From an uncultured Sphingomonadales bacterium (lineage in GTDB: Bacteria; Pseudomonadota; Alphaproteobacteria; Sphingomonadales; Sphingomonadaceae): 64,000 bases of DNA. The notes under the pieces are model-generated. The model was not told the DNA's origin. It ran no database searches and saw nothing but the letters and a program-made list of their open reading frames with translations. The translations under genes and the position numbers were made by a program. Below, piece by piece: positions 16,940 to 25,060 of the stretch. Where the stretch lies: the NCBI GenBank assembly GCA_903832325.1, contig CAILBC010000045.1, positions 80,297 to 144,296 on the forward strand, in the 5' to 3' direction. How positions within the stretch are numbered: position 1 is the first letter of the stretch; every line of letters starts with the position of its first letter.

Positions 16940-19900
16940 TCAGGCCGCGGCGCGCCGAATGGTCATGCGGTCGATTTCACCGGCCAGGTCTGCCACGCGC
17001 ACCGGCTTGACCAGATGGCCCTGCATGCCGGCCGCGATGCAGGCATCGATATCTTCGCGATAGCCGTTGGCGGTCACCGCGATGATCGGCAGGCTGATGG
17101 CATCGTGGCCGCGCAGCCGCAACTGGCGCGCGGCGTCCAGTCCATCCATGCCCGGCATCTGGATGTCCATCAGCACGCCATCGAACGGGTGGCCTTCGGC
17201 ACAGGCGGCCTCGACCCGTTCGATCACGTCTTCGCCGCAGCCGGCAACGTCCACGCTGTGGCCCAGCCGCAGCAGCATTGCGGTCATGATCATCTGGTTG
17301 GTCTGGTTGTCTTCGGCCAGCAGCAGATGCAGCCGCCCCGTCGCAGGGTCAGGCACCGGCAGCGCCGCCGGCCGGGCCGGCATGGTCGCTGCGGCGGGCA
17401 GCACCAGCGGCAGCGTCAGGATCAGCGTGGTCCCCTGATCGGGCACGCTGGATAGCGCCAGCGTTCCGCCCATCGCCTCGGTCAGGCGGCGTGAAATCGA
17501 CAGGCCGAGGCCGCTGCCGCCATAGAACCCGGCAATCGTTGCATCAACTTGCACGAATTCCTCGAAAATCCGCGCCTGCTGGTCCGGGGCAATGCCGATC
17601 CCGCTGTCTTTGACCGTGATCACCAGCCGATCGCCTTCGCGCCGCGCGCCCAGCCGGACATGGCCGTGCGCGGTGAATTTCACCGCATTGCCCACCAGAT
17701 TGGCCAGCACCTGGCGCAACCGCAGATTGTCCCCGACGACATGCCGGGGCGTGCCCGGGGCAATCTGCAGTTGCAGATCCAGCCCTTTGCCCATCGCACT
17801 CGCCGTCATCAGTTGCAGCGATCCGGCGAGGCATTCGTTGAGATCGAACGGGGCGTTCGACAGCTGCATCCGCCCGGAATCGACGCGCGCGATATCGAGA
17901 ATATCGTTGAGCAGCTTCATCATCGTGTGGCCCGACTGGGCGATCGTTTCGACATAGCGCCGGCTGACCGGATCGAGCGTATTGCCCAGCAACAGATCGG
18001 CCAACCCGATCACGCCGTTCATCGGGGTGCGGATTTCATGGCTGAGGTTGGCGAGGAACTGGCTTTTGGCGCGAGTCGCCGCTTCGGCCCGTCTGCGCGC
18101 CTCGATCAGTTCGAATTCCAGCTTTTTGCTGCGCGTAACATCGCGCAAGGCCGAAACGATTTCCTGCGGTTTGCCGGCCTGATCGCGCAACAGCCGCGAA
18201 TTGGCCTCCAGCCAGATGACATCGCTGTCGGAACTGATCAGAAATTCCCGGAACGCGATCGAAACCTGCTCCATTTCGCCGCGCGCCAGACGGCGGAACG
18301 CTTCTAGCACGCGATCGCGATCTTCGGGATGGATGCGTTCGCCCATGCGCTGGCCGATCACGTCATGGGGCGCATGGCCCAGCACTTCGCGCACCGAAGG
18401 GGTGGCAAACAAGTGCCGGCCATCGAGCCCGATGCGATAGACGATATCGCTGATGTTTTCCGTAATCACGCGCAATTCCGCCGTGCGCGCGGCCAGTTCG
18501 ACCTGGGCCTGCTTGCTTGCGGTGATATCGATCACCGCGGCAATATAGCCCACCGGGCGCGTGCCGGCATCGAATTCGCCCGTTACCGAAAGCGCCAGCC
18601 AGCGCCGCAACCCGGCGCGGTCAACCATCTCCAGCTCGCGTTCATAGACCGTGCCCGGGGTGACCAGCACATCGACCAGTTCCGGCCAGACCGAAGCGCT
18701 GCTTTTGCCAAAGGCCTTGGCCCAGGTCTGCCCGAGCAAACGCTCGGACAGCGCCAGCACGATCAGTTCGCAGCGCGAATTGAGATAAGTGATCTTGCCC
18801 TTGCGCGAAAGGCGGATGATCCCGGCCGGCGACGAATCACAGACCCGGCGGAATCGCTGTTCGCTTTCCTGCAGCCGGTGCATCTGCTGCAATTCGTCGG
18901 TGATATCGCGAATGCTGCCCAGCGCCCCTTCAAACCGGCCATCCGCGCCGCGCAGCGCGCGCACGGTAATATCGACATTGCGCAATTCGGCATCGCGGCG
19001 GCGGAACTGGCGCTGCAACTGCACTTCATCCAGCCGCCCTTCGGCAAGGTGGTTGAACTGTTCGATTGTCGCGGCCAGATCGTCGGGCAGGATCAGTTCC
19101 ATCGCCCAGCGCCCGATCGAATCCTCGATGCGATAACCGGTTACCTGCTCCCATGCCGGATTGAGGAACGTCCAGTGCGCGTGGGCATCGAGCCGGAACA
19201 CCACTTCGTTGAGATTGCGCAGGATCTGGCTGTGCGATTCCAGCGCGCGCGCCAGATCGCGTTCCAGCCGTTCGCGCGATTTCAACGCCGCCACCACCGG
19301 CATGATCCAGCCATAAAAGCACAAATAGGTTATTTCGAGAAACATCTGGCGGACATGCGGGGCCGAATTGAGCACGTCCGACGGGCCATTGCCCATCGCC
19401 ACCGCCGCCGATGCGATCAGCAGCGACAGCAGGATTGCCGCGCCCAGATCGACAATGCCCAGCCTGACGCCGATCCACACCAGCACCGGCGGCAGAAACG
19501 CCAGATAGGCGCTGCCCTGGCTGAAAAACACGATCGTTGTCGCCAGCGTGACCAGCGCATGGCCGGCGATACGGCGCCGGGTCAGCATGCGGCGCACCGG
19601 CATTGCCGCGCGGTTCAGCAGGCCAAGGCACAACGGGGCAACGAGCACGATGCCCAACGCGCCGGGCAGCACCCAGCGCGCCATGATCTCGACAATCTGG
19701 CGCGGCCCCGGGAACATCGCGACATAGCGTGCCTCATCGATCATCTGCGGCGATACCCATTGCAGCAAAAGATCGATCCCCAGGCCGACCGGCGGCGCAA
19801 CCAGCAACGCCACGGTGCCCAGCGCAATGGCGGAGCGCGGCTTGGCCAGATCCAGCCAGCCGGGCGCGATCCGGCGCAGCGCGGTGGCCGCGGCAAGCGC

Positions 19901-20215
19901 TTCGGCCAGATGGACCAGCGCAAACAGCATTGCCCCGGCCGGACGCGCGCCCGCCAGCCGTGCCCCCATCATGTCGGCCAGCGCCATCAGGATCAGCGTG
20001 TACCACCGCCGCTGACCCGAAAAGCGGTAACAGATCGCCAGCATCACGCCCGGCGCAATCCAGACGGTGTGGAGCATCAGCCATTGCGTGACCAGCCGGG
20101 TCTGGATCAGGCTGGCCAAGAAGACCGCGATGATCAGGCCCAGCCGCGGAACCAGCGTGGGATCGTGATCCGCACCCCGGTCACTGGCTGCGGCAATCAG
20201 CGGGCTTTCGGGCAT
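16940..20215 (-). CDS. Hybrid histidine kinase with MASE1-like membrane domain, three PAS domains and receiver
   Basis: A 1091-aa sensor kinase. An N-terminal multi-pass membrane domain (about residues 20-290) resembles MASE1. Three PAS/PAC units follow at about 330-450, 455-580 and 582-700. The HisKA dimerisation domain carries the phospho-accepting histidine in SHEIRTP (His726), then HATPase_c with NAVKFT and GGSGLGLSI, and a C-terminal receiver with aspartate in MDIQMPG (Asp1017). The ATG at 20215 has a GGAG site nine bases upstream; ATG 20224 is an alternative. It follows the NtrC-type regulator by 16 bases on the same strand and faces the exopolysaccharide genes, so it probably signals through the nearby HPt protein. 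The ligand is unknown. Confidence 0.92.
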   Translation of the reverse strand: MPESPLIAAASDRGADHDPTLVPRLGLIIAVFLASLIQTRLVTQWLMLHTVWIAPGVMLAICYRFSGQRRWYTLILMALADMMGARLAGARPAGAMLFALVHLAEALAAATALRRIAPGWLDLAKPRSAIALGTVALLVAPPVGLGIDLLLQWVSPQMIDEARYVAMFPGPRQIVEIMARWVLPGALGIVLVAPLCLGLLNRAAMPVRRMLTRRRIAGHALVTLATTIVFFSQGSAYLAFLPPVLVWIGVRLGIVDLGAAILLSLLIASAAVAMGNGPSDVLNSAPHVRQMFLEITYLCFYGWIMPVVAALKSRERLERDLARALESHSQILRNLNEVVFRLDAHAHWTFLNPAWEQVTGYRIEDSIGRWAMELILPDDLAATIEQFNHLAEGRLDEVQLQRQFRRRDAELRNVDITVRALRGADGRFEGALGSIRDITDELQQMHRLQESEQRFRRVCDSSPAGIIRLSRKGKITYLNSRCELIVLALSERLLGQTWAKAFGKSSASVWPELVDVLVTPGTVYERELEMVDRAGLRRWLALSVTGEFDAGTRPVGYIAAVIDITASKQAQVELAARTAELRVITENISDIVYRIGLDGRHLFATPSVREVLGHAPHDVIGQRMGERIHPEDRDRVLEAFRRLARGEMEQVSIAFREFLISSDSDVIWLEANSRLLRDQAGKPQEIVSALRDVTRSKKLEFELIEARRRAEAATRAKSQFLANLSHEIRTPMNGVIGLADLLLGNTLDPVSRRYVETIAQSGHTMMKLLNDILDIARVDSGRMQLSNAPFDLNECLAGSLQLMTASAMGKGLDLQLQIAPGTPRHVVGDNLRLRQVLANLVGNAVKFTAHGHVRLGARREGDRLVITVKDSGIGIAPDQQARIFEEFVQVDATIAGFYGGSGLGLSISRRLTEAMGGTLALSSVPDQGTTLILTLPLVLPAAATMPARPAALPVPDPATGRLHLLLAEDNQTNQMIMTAMLLRLGHSVDVAGCGEDVIERVEAACAEGHPFDGVLMDIQMPGMDGLDAARQLRLRGHDAISLPIIAVTANGYREDIDACIAAGMQGHLVKPVRVADLAGEIDRMTIRRAAA

Positions 20216-20231
20216 CGGGCGCATCTCCGGC

Positions 20232-21908
20232 TCAGGCCACACGGCTGTGCGCAACGGCAGCGGCCGCATCGATATCGGCCCAGCGTTCGCGCTTGCGATA
20301 AAGCGTGGACGGGCTGAGCCCCAGCAGGCGGGCCGCACCGGGCAGACTGCCATCGGCCGCACGGATCGCGGACTCGACGGCAATGCGCTCGATCTGGTCC
20401 AGCGTCAGGCCCTGCAGCAGTTGCGCGATCATCCCGGGCCGATCGTCGGGCAGCAGGTCTTCGGGGTGCGGATCATCAGATGGCCCATCGGCAAACACAT
20501 CGGCGGCGGCGGCGCGAGCATCGCGCAAAGGCAGTGTTTGCATTGCGGGGGCCGGCGCGGGCACAGACCCTGGCGCAAGGCCCCGCGCCGGCGCACCCGC
20601 CACAGCAGCGGGCAGCAGACCCGGCGGGATCATCGGCCCCTGCGACATCACCGCCGCCCGGCGCATCACGTTCTGCAATTCGCGCACATTCCCCGGCCAG
20701 GGCCATGCCGTCAGCCGTGCAATCTGGTCGGGGCCCAGCGGATCAAACCGTTGGCCCTCTTCGTTGGCAAAGCGCGCGAGAAAGGCATCGGCCAGTTCGG
20801 CAATATCCGGGCCGCGTTCGCGCAACGGCGGCATGTGCAGCGGCACCACCGCGAGCCGGTAATAGAGATCTTCGCGGAACCGGCCTTCGCGCACTTCGCG
20901 TTCGGGTTCGCGGTTGGTTGCGCAGATGATCCGCACATCGACTGCCTGAACCCGCGGCGATCCCACCGGCTGGATCGTGCCGGTTTGCAGAAACCGCAAC
21001 AGCTTGACCTGCAACGGCAACGGCATTTCGCAGATTTCATCGAGAAACAGCGTGCCCTTGTGCGCGGCCTGCGCCGCGCCGATGCGATCGTTGACCGCCC
21101 CGGTGAACGAGCCTTTGACGTGGCCGAAAATTTCGGATTCCAGCAGATTTTCCGGAATCGCCCCGCAATTGAGCGCAACGAATGCGGCATCGCGGCGTCC
21201 GCTTTCGCGATGCAGGGCCTCGGCGCAGACTTCCTTGCCGGTGCCGCTTTCTCCGGTGATGAACACGGTGGCGCGGCTGGGGGCGATACAGGCGATCTGG
21301 CGATAGACTTGGCGCATCTGCGCAGACGAGCCGACAAAGCTGCCCACAGGCGCGGCCGCCGCCGGATCGGCCGCAACCGGCGCGCGCGCGCCCTGGCTGG
21401 GGCGTCCGGTTTCGACTGCGCTGGTAACCACCCGGACCAGCCGCGACCCCGACAGCGGCTTTACCAGAAAATCGAACGCGCCCAGCCGCATGGCATCGAT
21501 CGCGCAAGCCAGCGAGCCATTGGCCGTGGCCACGATCACCGGCAGGCTGGCCACCAGCCAGCTGTGACTGCGCAACAAGTCCAGCCCGTCGCCATCGGGC
21601 AGTTGCAGGTCGAGCAACATGGCGTCAAAACGGTCCCCGCCCCCGCCCCCGCCTGAGCCTCTGCCCCCGCCCGAGCCTCTGCCCGCGCCCGTATCTCCGC
21701 CATTCCCTGCACCAAGCGCCTCCAGCGCGGCAGCGCCCGAGGCAACGGTCGTTACGGAAAATTCGGCGCGTTCCAGGTGCGCAGCATAAGTCAGCGCCAG
21801 GCTGGGCATTTCTTCGACCACCAGAACGCGGCGCACCGCCGGGTTTTTGCCAGCGTCGCGTGGCAGGTCCGGCTGCGACACCGGTTTCCTGGCCGGTTGC
21901 TGGATCAC
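20232..21908 (-). CDS. NtrC-family response regulator (receiver, AAA+, Fis-type HTH)
   Basis: A 558-aa sigma-54-type activator. The receiver (about residues 25-150) has the phospho-acceptor in LLDLQLPDGDG (Asp100). The AAA+ domain has Walker A GESGTGKE near residue 215, a sigma-54 contact loop GSFTGA near 265 (serine in place of the usual alanine), and DEICEMPLPLQ. A Fis-like HTH ends the protein (AARLLGLSPSTLYRKRERW). The receiver is interrupted just before the acceptor strand by a Gly/Arg-rich low-complexity stretch. GTG 21908, with an AAGGA site upstream, is chosen as start since upstream codons overlap the divergent export gene. Layout and neighbours recall PrsR-type regulators of exopolysaccharide genes. 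Confidence 0.9.
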   Translation of the reverse strand: MIQQPARKPVSQPDLPRDAGKNPAVRRVLVVEEMPSLALTYAAHLERAEFSVTTVASGAAALEALGAGNGGDTGAGRGSGGGRGSGGGGGGDRFDAMLLDLQLPDGDGLDLLRSHSWLVASLPVIVATANGSLACAIDAMRLGAFDFLVKPLSGSRLVRVVTSAVETGRPSQGARAPVAADPAAAAPVGSFVGSSAQMRQVYRQIACIAPSRATVFITGESGTGKEVCAEALHRESGRRDAAFVALNCGAIPENLLESEIFGHVKGSFTGAVNDRIGAAQAAHKGTLFLDEICEMPLPLQVKLLRFLQTGTIQPVGSPRVQAVDVRIICATNREPEREVREGRFREDLYYRLAVVPLHMPPLRERGPDIAELADAFLARFANEEGQRFDPLGPDQIARLTAWPWPGNVRELQNVMRRAAVMSQGPMIPPGLLPAAVAGAPARGLAPGSVPAPAPAMQTLPLRDARAAAADVFADGPSDDPHPEDLLPDDRPGMIAQLLQGLTLDQIERIAVESAIRAADGSLPGAARLLGLSPSTLYRKRERWADIDAAAAVAHSRVA

Positions 21909-21973
21909 CCCTGTCTGTTCCTTCTCCCGCGATCGCGGGCCCGATGGCGAAATATCCGTGACTTTCTGGCGGC

Positions 21974-23116
21974 TTGCCCACCCCGCGCAACCGCGTGGGC
22001 GCATCGTATGAGCCGATGCAGAAAGTGGTCGATCCGCGCTATGTTCAGGCCTGCGCCCTGCCCCCGGCCCCGGGCGCAATCGATGGTCTGGACCAGCGCG
22101 CCGGCGACAGTTTTGTCGAGGCTGCCGATGTCCTGGGGGCCGGTGACCGGCTTCACCTGCTGGTCAGTGGCGACAAGGACGTGCTGACCCACGATTATGT
22201 CATCGGCGCCAATGGCCGGCTGACTATCCCCGGCACGCTGTCGCTGCCGGCCCAGGGACGGACCCGCGAAAGCGTCGAGGCCGATCTGCGCCGCCAGTTG
22301 ATCACGGCCGGCCTGGTGCGCGATATCGCCGGCAATGTGCGCCTGTCGATCGTCGAAACCGCCGCGGTGCAGGTTTCGGTTGAAGGCGCGGTGTTTCAGC
22401 CGGGGATCGTGATGGTGGGCGAACGCGCCAACGAAACGCACAATACCACCGTGGTCAACGCCGCCGCCGGCGATTTCAACAATGCCCGCACATTGGCCAC
22501 GGCGCTGCAGGATGCGGGCGGCATTCGCCCCGATGCGGCGCTGGCCTCGGTCTATCTGCTGCGCGGCAAGACATATTCGCGGATCGATCTGCGCCCGGCG
22601 CTGGGCGATGCGGCCGGGGGATCGGGCATTCCGGTCAATCCGCAGCTTGCCCGCGGGGATCGCATTTTTGTGCCATCGCTCGGCTGTTTCCAGTCCGAAC
22701 TGATGCGCCCCAGCCCGGTCACTTCGCCGGGCGTGCGCGTGTTCATGTCGAACCTTTCGCGCCCGGCGAGCAGCAACGGTGCGTCCGCGATCGGCAAGGA
22801 CAGCACCAGCCTGCCTTATGGCACGCGCCTGTTGCAGGGGCTGGTCGCGGCAAACTGCGTCGGCGGGTCAAACCTCAATGCCCAGCGCAGCGCGGTGCTG
22901 ATGTCGCGCAATCCGATCAATGGCCGTTCGGTGGTCATCGCGCGGCAGATCGAAACGCTGGTGCGCGATTCCGACCGCGACGACAACGATCCCTATCTGC
23001 TGCCCGGAGATGCCATCGCCTGTTATGACAGCAAGGCGATGACGCTGGTTGACGCGATGTCGGTGATCGGCAGCGCGCTGACCCCGGTGGCGCTTTACAA
23101 GACGCTGCATCCATGA
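21974..23116 (+). CDS. Polysaccharide export protein, Wza/BexD-like, without visible signal peptide
   Basis: Up to 380 aa. The poly-export domain spans about residues 55-155 (GDRLHLLVSGD, NGRLTIPG, GLVRDIAGNVRLSIVE), followed by SLBB-like repeats (VSVEGAVFQPGIVMV; YLLRGKTYSRIDLRPAL; GDRIFVPSLG). Family members form the outer-membrane channel of Wzy-type exopolysaccharide export and are normally lipoproteins. Here no hydrophobic N-terminus exists: an in-frame stop lies at 21959, and candidate starts are TTG 21974, GTG 21995 or ATG 22016, none with a good ribosome site. The lipobox-like word LAAC occurs at this point in a different frame. Overlaps the co-polymerase gene by 4 bases. Confidence 0.85.
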   Translation: MPTPRNRVGASYEPMQKVVDPRYVQACALPPAPGAIDGLDQRAGDSFVEAADVLGAGDRLHLLVSGDKDVLTHDYVIGANGRLTIPGTLSLPAQGRTRESVEADLRRQLITAGLVRDIAGNVRLSIVETAAVQVSVEGAVFQPGIVMVGERANETHNTTVVNAAAGDFNNARTLATALQDAGGIRPDAALASVYLLRGKTYSRIDLRPALGDAAGGSGIPVNPQLARGDRIFVPSLGCFQSELMRPSPVTSPGVRVFMSNLSRPASSNGASAIGKDSTSLPYGTRLLQGLVAANCVGGSNLNAQRSAVLMSRNPINGRSVVIARQIETLVRDSDRDDNDPYLLPGDAIACYDSKAMTLVDAMSVIGSALTPVALYKTLHP

Positions 23117-24564
23117 CCGCGAATATCCCGATCGGCGCACCGGATGCCCATGATGCCGCAGAACCGGCGGCACCGCCCCGGCTGCTGGTGCGGCTGGGCC
23201 GGCTGGCACGGCAGGGTCTGCCGGCAATCGGCCGCTATCGCCGCTATACGATGATTCTCGCCCCCGCGGTTGGCGGGATCTGGGTGCTGACTGCGGCCTA
23301 TCTGGTGGTCACGCCCAAATCCTATACCAGCCAGTTCAGCCTGATTCTGCCGGGTTCGGGCGTGGGCAGCTCGATCAATGTCGAAACGATCGGCCAGGCC
23401 CAGGTTTCGAGCAATTCGGCCTTTTCCAGCGCAACGCTCAGCCCGACCGAAAACTACAAGCAGTTGTTGAACGCCGACGTTACGCTGCGCGCTGCGGCGC
23501 GGCTGGCGCACGAAAACGAAGACCGCTTTCCCGCACCGACGATCAAGCTGGTCGACCAGACTTCGCTGATCAACCTGACGATCACCGGGCGCACCGCTGC
23601 ACAGGCGCAGACCCGTGCCAAGGCGCTGATCGCGGCGTTTCTTGCCGAACTCAACGATTTGCGTCTGGACGAAGCGACCAAGCATCAGGAAACCGACATC
23701 CTCCACCTCAATGATCTGAAGGAAAAAGTCAGCGCTTCGCAACGCCGCCTGATCGATTTTCAGGCCAGCCACGGCCTGGCAACGCTGGACCAGTTCAACG
23801 CCCGCATCAACGCCGCCGATACGCTGCGCGCCAAAGAGCGCGAGCTGCGCATCACGATGCACGAAGAAAGCGGCAAGGCGGGGCAATTGGCGGGGACATT
23901 GGGCAGCGTGCCGCAAAGCGCCAATATCGTGCTGCGGTTGCGCGGCGACCCGGTCTTTGCCGAACTGGCGCAGCGCTATGCCGTGGCCAATGCCGATGCC
24001 GAACAAAAGGCCGGCACGCTGGGCCCGCAACACGGCACCCTGGCGCAGGCCAATGCCGAACGGCAGGAACTGCTGTCTGCGCTGATCCACCGCGGGCAGG
24101 ACATCACCGGGCTTTCCGCCGCACAATTGATGCGCCATGCCGATCTGCAAGTCGGCGAAGGACGATCGGCGCTGATGCAGGCGATGAGCGTGGACGATGC
24201 CAACGCCGCCGGCACGCGCGAGGCGCTGCGCGAAGTGCACCGCGATCTGCTCGATGCCCAGGCCAAGACCCCGGACCTGATCCGCCAGGCTCAGGCCCTG
24301 GCCGACCTGCAACGCGAAGAACGCGTGACCGAAGCGGTGTTTTCCTCGGCACTGGCGCACCTTGATACGGCCAAGCAGGATCCCTTTGCCTCTTATCCGC
24401 TGGTCCAGGTGCTCGCCGCGCCGTCGCTGCCGACGAAGCCTTCAAGCCCGTCGAAAGTGATCGGGATTGCCGGCGCACTGGGCGCGACGCTGATCGTCCT
24501 GTTTGCCTTCGGGCTGCTATGGCTGCGCCAACCCATTCTGGACCGCGTGCTCAAAAAGGCATGA
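23113..24564 (+). CDS. Wzz-like polysaccharide co-polymerase (no kinase domain)
   Basis: A 483-aa chain-length-determinant-type inner-membrane protein. TM1 is at about residues 47-66 (MILAPAVGGIWVLTAAYLVV), a long periplasmic coiled-coil-rich section follows, and TM2 is at about 448-470 just after the proline-rich PSLPTKPSSPSK typical of Wzz/Wzc proteins. The protein stops about 13 residues after TM2, so it lacks the cytoplasmic tyrosine-kinase domain of Wzc; no separate BY-kinase gene is visible. It starts within the stop of the export gene (ATGA) and probably controls chain length or gates export with it. Confidence 0.88.
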   Translation: MTANIPIGAPDAHDAAEPAAPPRLLVRLGRLARQGLPAIGRYRRYTMILAPAVGGIWVLTAAYLVVTPKSYTSQFSLILPGSGVGSSINVETIGQAQVSSNSAFSSATLSPTENYKQLLNADVTLRAAARLAHENEDRFPAPTIKLVDQTSLINLTITGRTAAQAQTRAKALIAAFLAELNDLRLDEATKHQETDILHLNDLKEKVSASQRRLIDFQASHGLATLDQFNARINAADTLRAKERELRITMHEESGKAGQLAGTLGSVPQSANIVLRLRGDPVFAELAQRYAVANADAEQKAGTLGPQHGTLAQANAERQELLSALIHRGQDITGLSAAQLMRHADLQVGEGRSALMQAMSVDDANAAGTREALREVHRDLLDAQAKTPDLIRQAQALADLQREERVTEAVFSSALAHLDTAKQDPFASYPLVQVLAAPSLPTKPSSPSKVIGIAGALGATLIVLFAFGLLWLRQPILDRVLKKA

Positions 24565-24642
24565 TCGGCGCGCAATCGGTGCGGCTTGTCCTGCCGTTGG
24601 CGCAGTTGATCCATCCACGCAACGCACAGGACGCCCTTCCCG

Positions 24643-24975
24643 ATGACCAACCCGCCCCCGCTGATCGATCCGGAGCTGACTGCGGACCAGATCGGGTTTC
24701 TGCCCGCCGACCTGGTCGATCGCATCTGCGCGGCGTTTGCGCAGGACCTGGCGCAATCCGGCGAGGCGCTGCTGAACGCGGCGGCATCGGGCGATAGCGA
24801 CGCAGTGCTGCGCGCACGCCATTCGCTGAAAGGCCTTTGCGGCAATTTCGGCGCGGAAAGGGTGGTGGCGCTGGCCGAAGGACCGCTGATCGGCGCAGAT
24901 GATCGCGCCGCGTTTGCCCGGGCCATGGCAGATACCACGGCCGCGCTTGCCGCAACGCTGTCGCAGCCGGAATGA
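24643..24975 (+). CDS. HPt (histidine phosphotransfer) domain protein
   Basis: A 110-aa, single-domain HPt protein. The phosphorylatable histidine is in ARHSLKGLCGNFGA (His60), matching the family pattern H-x-L-K-G. It lies 78 bp after the co-polymerase gene on the same strand. Since the hybrid kinase in this cluster carries a receiver but no HPt of its own, this protein is the natural carrier of phosphate from that receiver to the NtrC-type regulator. That wiring is inference from gene proximity. Confidence 0.88.
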   Translation: MTNPPPLIDPELTADQIGFLPADLVDRICAAFAQDLAQSGEALLNAAASGDSDAVLRARHSLKGLCGNFGAERVVALAEGPLIGADDRAAFARAMADTTAALAATLSQPE

Positions 24976-24979
24976 CAAA

Positions 24980-25010
24980 GTGCGCGGGCAAGCAAGGCTG
25001 GCCCGCGCAC
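24980..25010. terminator. Hairpin between convergent HPt and WecG-fusion genes
   Basis: Inverted repeat GTGCGCGGGC (24980-24989) and GCCCGCGCAC (25001-25010) with an 11-base loop. It sits between two convergent genes with little other space, so it probably ends transcription from both sides, though neither side has a clear T run. Confidence 0.5.
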
Positions 25011-25060
25011 AACGCGACCGACGAGGATTGGGGGCGGGAACTTGGAAGCGTCGGCGCGGA

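Noticed and set aside
18329..20317. Long plus-strand open frame opposite the hybrid kinase
   Set aside because: Arg/His/Gln-rich composition is that of an antisense shadow in GC-rich DNA, and the minus-strand kinase has all expected domains.
21944..21977. Lipoprotein signal for the Wza-like gene through the LAAC word
   Set aside because: The frame upstream of LAAC reads charged residues (RWRNIRDF), not a hydrophobic signal; kept only as an observation.
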